In this document: positions 31,254 to 42,800 of the stretch, one piece after another
Numbering within the stretch: the first letter of the stretch is position 1
Layout of the letters: the number at the start of each line of letters is the position of its first letter
Assembly: GCA_033964015.1 (NCBI GenBank)
Contig: CM066919.1
Location: 26,370,204 to 26,434,203 of the forward strand
DNA length: 64,000 bases
Direction of reading: 5' to 3'
From: Scolanthus callimorphus
Taxonomy: Eukaryota > Cnidaria > Anthozoa > Actiniaria > Edwardsiidae
The notes under the pieces: model-generated
Told to the model about the DNA's origin: nothing
Seen by the model: the letters and a program-made list of their open reading frames with translations, nothing else
The model's database searches: none
Made by a program: the position numbers and the translations under genes

Positions 31254-31677
31254 TTAATCAAAGTCGCTTCCCATCTTCATCTTATCTCATCTGCTATATT
31301 CCATAGGTATCAACATAACGAAAGAGGGCGAAGTAGAGAAACTTGCGTGCTTGGGAATGGAGCAGGACAGATTGATATACAGCACATTATACATCCACAA
31401 AGCGGTTTACCACTATAACACATGCGCAGAAGTAGATGGGCTTCTCCAAATAAGGCCTCTGTCAAGGACGTGACACATGCCAGCTGTCGGTTGCCCATGG
31501 CAACGGTACTGTGCTTTCACTGAAAGTGACGTATTCTTGTCAGCAACGTAAGTGTAACGTAAGAAAATTTGAATATCTCTTGACCCCCCCCCCCCCCCCC
31601 CCAATATTTTTTTTACAACGCAAAGCAGTCAAACAGTACCGCGCTTTGGCTTAGAGCTTAAAAAACAACGCTGATTG

Positions 31678-31890
31678 CATTCTCGAACCCTGAGCTCCCC
31701 GGCTCGTCACCTCGCGAGGGAGGCTCTCGTGACAGCCACTGACGCATGCGCGAGGTTTGATACAGAGCCGTTGAGAGAAACTCCTTCCTGCGCATGCCCC
31801 AACGTTCAGAATCAGCCAATCAGCGACGGCCCTCAAATGGATGTCCCAAGAGCCTCCCCTGCGAACAGACGAGCTCTGGGTACGAGAATG
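31678..31890. mobile_element. CATTCTCG-family MITE, complete copy
   Basis: It opens CATTCTCGAACCCTGAGCTC and closes GAGCTCTGGGTACGAGAATG, an inverted pair with two mismatches. GACGCATGCGCGAG and GCCAATCAGCGA lie inside. Related copies are at 42044-42250 and 46095-46283 (reverse orientation) and a fragment at 33385-33490. Confidence 0.78.
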
Positions 31891-33592
31891 CGGGGGGGGG
31901 GGGGGGGGGGGGGTGGGGGGGGGATGCAGCAATTTCGTTATTTTCCGAGGGGTCACTAACTATTCCCAGGTAAGGGTGGTCTAACCCTATTCAAAGGGGG
32001 TCTAATCGAGGGGGTAGCTGACTAATTCCGAAGGGGGTTATAACAGAAAGGGAGGTCAGTACTGAAATATATACTCTTCCGTTGGTGCTTCTGAGGGCGG
32101 GTGCCTGGTAAAATGTCTATAGAAAATACAGCCAATCAGAATGCAGGAATGGTGTTGCTTGTTGGGTGCTATTTCACTAGACCGAGTGGCATACTACAAG
32201 TATCCCACTTGTCTCTTGTATTTTCCTAACGGCTCGTGTGAATACCAGAAAATACAAGTGACGCTTGGGATATCCCGCAGTGCGCCACTCGAAAGCACTT
32301 TTTTTATGAAGAAAATAGTTTATGTTGACGACTGATAGTGCAAATTTGAAATATGTGAAGTAGACGGGTAAATGTATATTTTGTTTGCTTATGCAACGTA
32401 TTGAGTCATCCCTGACATGCGTACTGAAGCCTGAGGTACCTCGGTTTGGCATGTCCGATTTTATCCCACATGCTTAGATGGGAAAGCAGAACACTAGTAT
32501 GAGCTGAAAATGGTTAGGGGGTTGTTGGGTGGGGGTCCGGGGCTGGTACAACTTTTGAATCGTTCACAAATCAGCTCAGTTTCTTTCTATGACAAATAAC
32601 AATCCTGACATGCGTACTGAAGTCCCTGAGATTCTCGGTTTGCCATGTCGATTGTATCCCACATGCTTATATGGGAAAGCAGAGCACAAGTATGAGATGA
32701 AAATGGTTAGGGCGTTCTTGGGTGGGGTCCGGGGCTGGAAGAACACTTTTTAATCGCTCTCAATCAGACAGCTCAGTTTAATAACAATAAAATGGACACA
32801 ATCATAACGCAGTCAAGGGTTTGTCTTGATAGTTTTAAAATCATCTTTTAATGTACACTCTTAAAAATTTCGTATTTACACTTTCCTTAGTTTTGATAAT
32901 AGTGGCTCTCATTCATTTATGGTCAAAGTGTTCTAATTAAAGAATAAAACAGACAACAGAATAAAGGACTAAAAACAATGTGTGTTCCACGGGTTTATCA
33001 AATCCACGCTTACATCTCTGAGTTGATCAGTTCTTATTTTCAAATGCCGACGATAAAATTAAAGAAATACTTTAAAATATTTAGTCTATACCTTTCCAAA
33101 AATTAAAAGCATTGCTTATTCACCATAGAGAAAAATGTTCTCTAATTTTTTTCTGGCTAAAATTTGACTGAAAGACTCTGGGTCCACATCATCGCTTCGT
33201 TCGTCTGGGAGGAGTTTTCGTCTCCGTTAAACTTTCCTCCAAACTTTGATTCTGTTTATGACGTCTTCGCTGACGAGCTCTGGGAAAATAATGGAAAACA
33301 ACAACGGAGCATTTAGGGCACGTTCATATGAGGTCAGTTATCTTAGGCGGCAGGGAAAAATGCTGGCCCGGTTTCATTCTCTTACCCAGAGCACTCCGGC
33401 TCGTATTTTCAAGGGGAGGCTCTGATGACAGCCACTGACGCATGCGCGAGATTTGATACAGAGCCTCCGAGAAAAGGACGCGAGCATGCGTGCATTCATA
33501 CATGTTGTCCCGGGCTCCCGAAATATCTCGGGGTGAAACCTGATCACATCAGTGAGATGAGATGAGATCTATTTTAAAGTGAGTTTAAAAAC
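31891..33592. other. Intergenic repeats downstream of AHI1
   Basis: This holds a G-rich run (31891-31922), a foldback near 32169-32295 (GAGTGGCATACTACAAGTAT facing the diverged GGGATATCCCGCAGTGCGCC), and a tandem duplication of about 195 bases (32409-32600 and 32604-32780, both starting CCTGACATGCGTACTGAAG). A fragment of the CATTCTCG family is at 33385-33490. No gene is seen. The AHI1 3'UTR must begin here, but I found no clear AATAAA on the minus strand. Confidence 0.5.
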
Positions 33593-36500
33593 TCACTTTT
33601 GAGTAGCAGAGAGCTCGGCGTCACTGCTGTCTTCAGGTCCGGAGAGAATTCGTAGCTCGCCTGTTTTACTCGTAACAGCCGTCATCTAAATTATAAAACA
33701 AAAATTAGACGTACAACATAAAATATCAAGTCGGGTCTTAAATGTCTGACTCGTACTTGGAGATGACTTATAACGCTTCTAGTAATACCCACTTCAATGG
33801 GGTTTTAGGTCGTTTGCCCGACAAACGCCACGAAACGTAGGGACCTATAATCTTCGAAGCATTACTTGGGTCACTCTGCAGGTCTAAGGCCAGACTTAAC
33901 AGTGTTCATCAATCAGATTGGCCCATTACATAGATTTATCCGGACCCTCTGATGTTTGACCTCCGCAGGCCCAAGGACCACAGACTTCGATTATGTGGCA
34001 TTGGGCTGTTCTATTTTATATCCGTTACCCCCTATCGAGGAACCTGGAATTTCCATAGGGTCCGTTGCGCCTGATCCTGGAATTTTCGCAGGGGTTGCTT
34101 CAAATTTCCACAGGTGTTGTACAGGAGCCTGGAATTTCCACAGGGTAGATCAATTTTTGAACATTTTGTGTTCCTCGAAAGGGGAGGGGCCATTTCAAGA
34201 ACTCAATCCGTGAAAATGACGACGTCATACATTACGATACGCATGGTTCTTACCGCCGTTTTCTTCTTGCGCTGTTTGCCCGCACTGGAAGGTTGCGGTG
34301 GGAGTTGGGTTTCCTGAAGGTCCACTTCCGACTCGAGCTCCTCTAACAGGACAACAATAAACAAAATAGGGTCAGTTATCTTGACTTTTGGAATGTGTGC
34401 CATTCAAAGAAACGATGCACACTAATTTCCAATTGGCGTAGTTTGTAGGTCAAGTCGCTGCCTTGTGGTTTTTGGCGTGGTCAGCAAAAAGCACTACATA
34501 CCCTGTTAAAAGAGCCTATATTTATTAGTTCATTGTAGTAACATATTCCAGCGCCTGTGGATTTTACGAAGCCGAGGACTGGAACTAATTGCGTGGGCTT
34601 TGAAATCCCGTCAAGTCCGAATAGGAGGCTTTTGAATTACTTCAAATACTCAATAATTATTCATGACCTAATTAGCCAACACAGAGGGAAAACGATCAAT
34701 GTTGAAACATCTCCATTTATCTATTTTTTAATTCCTTGGTCATTTGAAATACTCAGCCTGTGACATAATCTTCAATCGCCAACCCCTCTGTACCCTACCC
34801 AAACAGGATTTATCAATATAATCATATTTTTTTACTTGTGAAACTTGAATTACGTCACTAGTCATGCGCACAAATGAAAAGGTCAAGATTGTTTCCACAA
34901 AGCCTGTCCCACATCAAAGTTGGCGGCGCACATGCATATTGTCTGGAACAAGATCCTTTCTATTCTAGATTTCCGAGAGAGGAGACTTGTCTTCTCACGG
35001 AACGTTTCTACAGTCTGCCTTTGTACGGCGTAGACTGAATAGTACAAAAAAATTCGACGGGGAGAGGACCTTGAAATTATGAACTTGGATTGCGTCACTA
35101 GTCATGCGCATTGCGTCACTAGTCATGCGCAGAAGTGAAAAGATTAAGAGTGTTCCGAAAACTCTGTCCCACATGGAGGTTGGCGGCGCACATTCATATA
35201 GTCTGGAACAAGATCCTTTGTATTTTACTTCTCCGAAAGAGAAGACGCATGTTTTCTCACGGAACAGTTTCTACAGTCTGCCATTGCATGGCGCAAAGAC
35301 TGACTAGTACAAAAACATTTCGATGGCGAGTGCCTTGAAATTATGTAAATTATGAACTTGGATTGCGTCACTAGTCATGCGCAGAAGCGAAAAGATCAAG
35401 AGTGTTTCCATAAAGCCTGTCCCACATGAAGGTTGGCGGCGCACAAGCATATAGTCTCCAACCAAAATTCTTTGTATTGACTTCTCCGAGAGAGGAGACT
35501 TTCGTCTTCTCACGGAGTGGTTCCTACGGTCTGCCTTTGCACTGCGCAAAGACTAACTAGTAGAAAAACTTTTCGAGGGTGAGGACCTTGAAATTATGAA
35601 TATTCATAGTTCAAAGGTCCTTGGATCTAGAAAACATTTCTAGATCCAAGGACCTTTGAACTATGAATATTCATAGTTCAAAGGTCCTTGGACCTTGAAA
35701 AGTTTTCAAGTCCCACTTGCAGCATCTTCCTGGGATTTCAAGGTACTGCACGTGGTACAAAATGAGAGCTCTGGTTGGCTGATTAGGTCATGAATAATTA
35801 ATGAGTATTTGAAGTATATTCAAAGTCTTCTTGTCGTTTACCGCCATTTTCATTGTCCGGTTTTGGCTTCCGTCTATCAAACCTTTTTCTAAACCTTCTT
35901 AGTTTCTAAGTTTCGTTTGCATTTATGGTGAAACAATTTGGTTTTAAAGCCTAGGTAGTCCTTATTTGTTTCCTCTCAAAGCCTGCGTGAAATCACCCAG
36001 AGATATTCACTCGTTTGATTGACGGAAGCCAAACCACGGTTTGTTAGTTGGCGTATAGAGTTCGCAGAAAAAATAAAACTTTGATTGACGGACGTCAGAA
36101 CACTGTTTGGCGATTGGAAATAAGTTTGATTTCGCGGGATTATAAAAACTTCAGTGAAACAAATTTACAGGAATATTTTCACAAGCTCAATGTTATGGTT
36201 CTAATACGCACCTTTCTCCATGATATAATTTGATGGGAAGTACCCCTGTCTCCCGTCCGCTAATTCTCCCATCCACCAGTTCTCATTGTCCTGGTACAGA
36301 ACGGTGATGACGTCACCAGGCTGAATGGTGAGCTCGTCCGCACGGTTAGCCTCGTATGGGTACATCACGATCACCTGAGGGGTGGGGTGGGGAAACAAGG
36401 AAGCGTGATTGGTTTATTGAAATGGCGCCAGCCTTTACTTTGCGGCAAATCTGGTTATACACCAGATAACGTATAACCTATAACATCGACTGGGGTGTCT

Positions 36501-39500
36501 TTACAATCGTGCTTTTCAATTCTGAGTGATGGGACTGAAATATAGATATAGAAATATAGACATCGACTGGGGTGTCTTTACAATCGTGCTTTTGAATTCT
36601 GAGTGATGGGACTGAAATATAGATTTTCCCGTCAAAGTAATCCCTTCTTTAACTCGTAAGACTGTCGCACAACATATACTTTACGCGGCTCTGGGTTGGA
36701 TGTGATCATTGTCTTCCCCAGTTACCTTCTCTAAATGGAAAAAGGGTGGAGAACCATGGCCACAAGAGGATGGCCGTTGATTTACCTGCTTTCTTGGCTG
36801 CACTGCTTGTTTGCCTCTCATAGCACCGGCAGTGAAACTAAACATCGGCTTGGCGCTCAGCTGGGACATCCGCTGCAAATGAATAATAGAGACCTTAAGC
36901 AGCGACGACGACAATGAGCACGACGACGTATCACTGAACTCCGTCTAAGTGGTTTGTTCATATTTCTCAATATTCAGCAACAGTTTGGAATTCACCACTA
37001 CATTTTAACTTTGATAGCAGCAAATTGACATCCAATTGCAATCATATCAAACAAAAATTACAAAATCTGTAGCAGCGTTCACGTTCTCGTCAGACCGTAA
37101 AACATAGCAGTTTCACGTCCTATTCTGTAGAAAACGGTTGAAATGCATTTGATTTCATACATTTTCACGTGCGCGCATTGTACTCTTTAATCAAGTGTTT
37201 TGTTATTTGGCGTTGCCGTCCTCGTTGCCCTCGTCGCAGCTGAAGGTCTCTAATATCAGTAAAGGTTGCGTCTCTAAAATAAATTCCCGGGATGGGAAGC
37301 TGAAACTGGGGTCCTCAACAAGGGGCGCATTTTTTTTATATTGGACATTTACTGAACTGGAAAGCTGGTTGGAACTTACAAGTGGTCCGGGAGTCTCGTC
37401 GATGGTGCTCATCGCTATAGATCCGTGTCTGGCATTTCGATTAAACCCTTTGATTTGGAGAAAGAAAATATGCCCATTAGTATCAGTATCGGAAACAGAA
37501 GAACATCGTAGCAACCCCGAACATTTGTCGGCAATAAAGGTTTGAAAAATCGGATGGATAGGTACATATCGTTGAAATTACTTGTTCCTCTTAGAGAGAT
37601 TGATGACTTACCAGATAATCGATTACGTTTCGTAGACATCGATCTCTCTAGCAGGTTAGTAATATTTCAGCTATTTACCTACCTTACCCACTCGACATAT
37701 ACAGCATATCACTTACCTGGAGGGTAGCGACCCGAGGAGCCAAGGTGTTGCTGAGAATGCGGAGAGGGGGCGAATACAGGAGAGGGCATCTATAAGATGA
37801 GAGAAAAGTCAACAAGATATTCTTTGTGTAAAAAAGCAAACCCTAAGCTTGCAAAGCGGAGAATTTTCGACTTCAGTTTAGAAACCTCTTGTACCTGATA
37901 AACACTTGTACACAAATGCAAGATTAAGTTTCAAACTCATGTAACACTGTGTCCAATGGGTGTGACAATGTTATGATTTATTTGTTGTGTTGATCTATGC
38001 GGTACGAAGCTTTCGAAACAACATCATTAGTTTGCTGTTCTATGAGTACCAACTGTAATCCAAATGATGGATCGAGATTCCATGAGATTTAGACGGATTA
38101 AGACTTTTAACGGTGCACAAAACTACATGTTACAGCCATCAGGTTGCCCCATGACAGGTAATCCAAAGAGGTGCTGGATTCCGGATCCTGGTGTGTGGAT
38201 TCCGGATCCTGGTGTGTGGATGACTGGATTCTGGATTCCATGTCTTTTTAATAAATGGATTCCGGTTTCCACTCGGTTTTTCGGAGTTTGGATTCAAAAC
38301 ATTTGAAATTGGATTCAGTTTCGAATTCCAGGTCCATGGATTTAGGATTCCACAAGCGTGTATTCCGGATTCCAAGTTCTTTTTTTCGGTGGATTCCGGA
38401 TTACCTGTCATGGGGCGAATCAGGGTCTTGAATGTTAACGCGAACGCAAGTCCTTTGCTTTGCAATTTTCTTTGCACTTCCATCCTGCGACTGCCTTCTC
38501 GTTACAAGGGAAAAATATTTTGTACATATTGAGAACCACTTCCTTAGCAAACCAAACCCGGTCTGACGTGCGAGCCGCAGTGACATGTGGGAAGCATCCA
38601 GGGGAGTCCATCAACAAACAAACCTGTCCGGGGGTGGGGCTAGTGGGGAAGCCCGATCCATATGTAGGCGAGAAGTCCGATCCCCACGTGGATAAGCTAG
38701 CATTAGTGCCCCTCAAGGTGCCTGGTGTCAGCAGCCCTGTCTGTCTTGATGACGAAGGGAACACAGGTGTCGTGGGTGTCTGCTGAAGCACGTTGGCGTA
38801 CATGGTGTTGACACCTGGTGTTCGGAAGCTGTCGTTGCCAGGAGTGCGTAATATGGCGGTATCCAGCATGCGAGTGGTACCTGGGGTTTCCTGATAAGAA
38901 CACGCAAGTTTTGTCTAAATGCAGAGCCCAACATGAACATTTTTCGAAAGGTACCATTGGCGACCAATTCAAAAATTTAGTCGCCAAAAAAACAAATTTA
39001 GTCGCCACATAAATGTGGATCTTAGCTGAATGTAGAAGGTGGGGAACCATTTGTCGACTAGCTCTAAAATGTTGGTCGTAAAGCCCCCAAATTGAGTCGC
39101 AATTGGCGACCAACCCCAAATAACCCCTTAGCAATTGCTGACAGCATATTATTCATTCTAATACCAGCCAGCCCTTTGCATTTCTAGTGAAACCCTGAAG
39201 CATGCTACAGTAAATCAATTGAAAACAATTCGTTTAGATTTCCTGATGTTTTCACCATTCGTGATATTGTGTTTTTGGAATGTTCTTACCAGGACAGAAT
39301 CCAGCTTGTTTTTCACTCGTGTCATGCGCAAGACATCTTGTGCAATGCCTCCCATGGTGCCTAGCGACTCCTCGCGCTGCGGGGTGGACATGGTCGCATC
39401 AGGGGCTGATACTTTGATGGGTGTCGTTGCTGGCTCAAATAAGCGTTTGGCTTCCTCTTTGGCAGCTGAAACGGATCAACAGAAAGGAAAACATCATTGA

Positions 39501-39871
39501 CTTCTTTAGGGTGTGATGTATGGTTTAGGTCGCCAATCGGTCGGAACTATGTTAATACTGCGGAACTGTGTTTTGGTGTTCGCTAGTCAAAAGACTCTTT
39601 AAATTTCCACTGAAGGGGCTATTGGCCATGCGGTGATCTTGTCCAACCTAAACCCCTGCCGCTACCGAAGTCCGGTGAAATCAGTAGTATATAGTAGTGT
39701 CTTAGGTGACAAGTCTAAACCCCGGTGTACCTTTGGCGTCATATTTGTAGACCACGACAGGCTGACTATTGCCAAATGAACAGAAGGCAATCAGGTGATC
39801 CAGAGGATGAAAGTCCACATCGGAGACGGCATTCTCATACGACAGACTCGTGTACACAGACACCACATCAC
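33593..39871 (-). CDS. ahi1: AHI1 last WD blade, linker, SH3 and tail exons
   Basis: Nine exons. After the last WD blade come a helical segment ([30 protein letters not shown]) and a Thr/Pro-rich linker of about 165 residues. The SH3 domain is in 36212-36374: [17 protein letters not shown], then DNENWWMGE and GYFPSNYI, holding the ALYDY-like, WW and PxNY ligand-groove positions. The tail ends in a Lys-rich KQRKKKTA and an acidic [10 protein letters not shown], then TGA at 33593-33595. All phases agree here and no frame break is present. Confidence 0.92.
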
Positions 39872-42800
39872 CTATGGAAACAGAATAGTAACACATATAT
39901 TAAGGCTCGATTCATACGTCGCGCCTAGTCACACAACCATTAATGTTCGATTCATAATTCGCGCCAAGTCACACAACCAAGACCCAATTCATAATTCGCG
40001 CCAACGACTTTAATGTACTACAATCGACTTTGATTCAGACGTCGATCTAAATGTGCCGAGACATACCACTTTCCTTCGGCCTGCAGTATAATGTATGCAT
40101 AATTGTTCGGCTTTACATAGAGCTCGATGTTTGAAACGGCGTCGAGCTTGCGGCACTGCTGAGGCGCTTTCGAGCAAATGTCGGTTCGAACCTAATTTGC
40201 GCGCCGAACTTGGTCGCATTAGACGTCACGCTCTTCACATGAAAAATACAATCTATTTAGTTCGACACGACTTGACGCGACGTATGAATTGGGCCTAAAA
40301 GACGCCCAGGGGACGCCACGCCATTACCAAAAGGGACGAGCGGAATGTATGGGGCTAGACTTCGATGAACCATTCATATCTCTGGAAATCGCTAATCAGC
40401 CAATCAAAATGCAAGTACCTTCTTTCACTTTTTTTTTTACTTTCAAAACTAATCTGTTCTAAACTAAAACGAAATAGACCCAAACAAACGATGTTTTGAA
40501 AAGCCGGTCGTGAAATAGTGGTTCTGGCTCTTATTGAAATATCTCCTGCAGTTTAAGAACATTAAAAAAGGTAACAATCTTTTGTTTATAGGTACCAATA
40601 TGTGAAAGCTTTCTGGCACAATGTTCGTTTTTCCATTTCTATAAAAAAGAATTTACTTCCCAAATTGCTTCAAGCACCCAACAGATGGCAAAGTGATAAG
40701 TTGTATTCAATACATAGCGGGGATTTCAGATGACTGTCGTGAGTAATTTGCAATTGGTGAAATCACTTTGCGATTGGTTTCACTACAGTCACATGAAATT
40801 CGCTGTATGGGATATTATAGCAGTAGTATTATATTGCGAGTGTCAGTTTTGCCGTACAATCTTGTCCATATGGCTCTAAGAATGAAGCCCTATACTACAA
40901 TGCTAGTTTAAAACGTCGAGCACGGAAAAAGGAAGATTTTAGAAAGACTTTCTCGCGCTCTCGGACGAAAAGATGGAAGGCTTCAACGAATCTTCTTTAA
41001 CTACATCTTGTTCGCAGCCCTATAAAATAGAACTTGCTCCTCTAGCGGTCACTATCGCCATAACTTGTCTCACTGCTGTTATGAATATCGTCCTGAACAG
41101 TCTTGTTATTACCGCCATATTGACAACCGAGACACTGCGTTCTCCATCTTATCTACTACTTTGTAACTTGTGCCTCTCAGATATGGGAATAGCCCTTGCA
41201 TCACAGCCAACAGCAATTGCATTTGTGATTCTGAACGCCAAGAATGACCACAGGCTTTGCGATTTAGAAGCAGCCACTCCTTTCTTGTACGTTTTTAGTG
41301 GGTTGTCGTTATTCTCATCGGTCGCCATAAGTGCAGATCGACTTTTAGCCATTCAATTACTAACGAGATACCATTCAACTGTAACCAAGTTTCGAACATT
41401 AATCGTCATAGCTGCGATATGGCTTCTTTCGTGTGTTGGTTTCATACGCATCAAGGGAAACTTTGATGTGAATGTTTACTCGTTCTTTGCATGTTATATT
41501 TCTCTTATCATAATCATGGTTTGCTACTACAAGTGTTTTAAAAGCATCAAAATGCGCATAGCGGCAAGAGAGGAACAAAACAGTCAGAATTATCACCTTA
41601 ACTTGGTAAAGTACAAGAAAACTATCGTCACGTTTGTCATTGTGGCGACGGTTCTTTTTGTCGTCTATTTTGTCGCAACCTGCACATCACTTTATCAACT
41701 GGCGACTGGGCGTGATGAGCTGACAACCACTTTGTTATTTTGGTTGTTATTTTTCATGAACTGTGCTCTCGATCCAGTCATACTTATTGTGCGAATGAGG
41801 GACATTCGACACGCGTGTGTTCGACTCGTCAGAAAGATAGGACCCTGTAAGATAGGACCTGTAAGATAGGACCCTGTAAGATTTAGGGCCGGGGGTCCTA
41901 AGGTCCTTTTGGGGCGAAAAATACAGTGAACATGAAAGGACAAAATGGCCAGGGTCATCATACATTTTCAATAGTTGTGACCCCCCTTAACAACCCAGAT
42001 GCTGGCTACGCTCCAGGACTAGGCTGATGCTAATAGACTTTCACATTCTCATGTCCAGAGCTTCCCGGCTGGGAGGCTCTGGGGACATCCATTTAAAGGG
42101 CTTCGCTGATTGGCTGATTTTGAACGTTGGGGCATGCGCAGAAAGTTGTTTCTCTCAACGGCTCTGTATCAATCTCGCGCATGCGTCAATGGCTGTCACC
42201 AGAGCCTCCCCCGCGAGGTGACGAGCCGGGGAGCTCTGGGTACGAGAATGAATGCCGCGTGGGCGTACTGGAAGGCAGAAGACATGCTCGATGAAAACAA
42301 AGTGTATTTTGTAGCATGTCAGCACTTCGCTCACAAACAGCGTCATCACAGCGCCCTACATTCTATAACATCATTTTCTAGGCATTTGAAGCGTTGGGCT
42401 GAACATTTTGTAGAACTTTCAAACCGCACAGCCCCAGAGGACCCGCCAATCCCACACCGGCGGACACAACACTTCCATTGAACTGCGAAGTTTAGTAGAT
42501 CGCGCTTGTAAACTAAAATGCTCTAATCTGAACACTTTTTGTCGAGTTTCTGATATTGAAAATGGCGGCGAAGCAATGCATTATGGGCAGGGTGAGACGG
42601 AGGGTGAGTTCTCGAAGTGCCGCAATAAGTTTGACTGGCATGTTTTGCGATGCTTCTCACAAGGCGCGAAAACCCAAGCCTTAGCGTGCAGTCTGACTTT
42701 CTAATAAGACTTCTATTCACGCCAAGCTAATTTTTATTTAGTAGTTATAAGTTTGTAGTTTACAGTTAATTTGACAATGACCTTGCCACAACGACCCCCT

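Larger units (their letters stand above)
29401..31547 (+). pseudogene. Candidate two-exon secreted lectin-like gene with an in-frame TGA
   Basis: Exon 29401-29458 encodes Met plus a hydrophobic signal-like stretch (NVIWFLATMVAYSY) and ends at a GTAAGT donor. Exon 31307-31547 has a good acceptor and matches its phase (Gly split G/GT). The joined frame begins GINITKEGEVEKLAC, then LIYSTLY and YHYNTC, meets TGA at 31469-31471, and is otherwise open through GCPWQRYCAFTESDVF to a second GTAAGT donor at 31548. The cysteine and EGE...LxC pattern faintly recalls SUEL/galactose-binding lectin domains. No further exons were found, so it looks like a gene remnant. The family assignment is weak; expression is untested. 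Confidence 0.4.

Noticed and set aside
42110..42481. 123-aa plus-strand frame after GPCR copy 1
   Set aside because: It starts inside a MITE and shows no domain or splice support.
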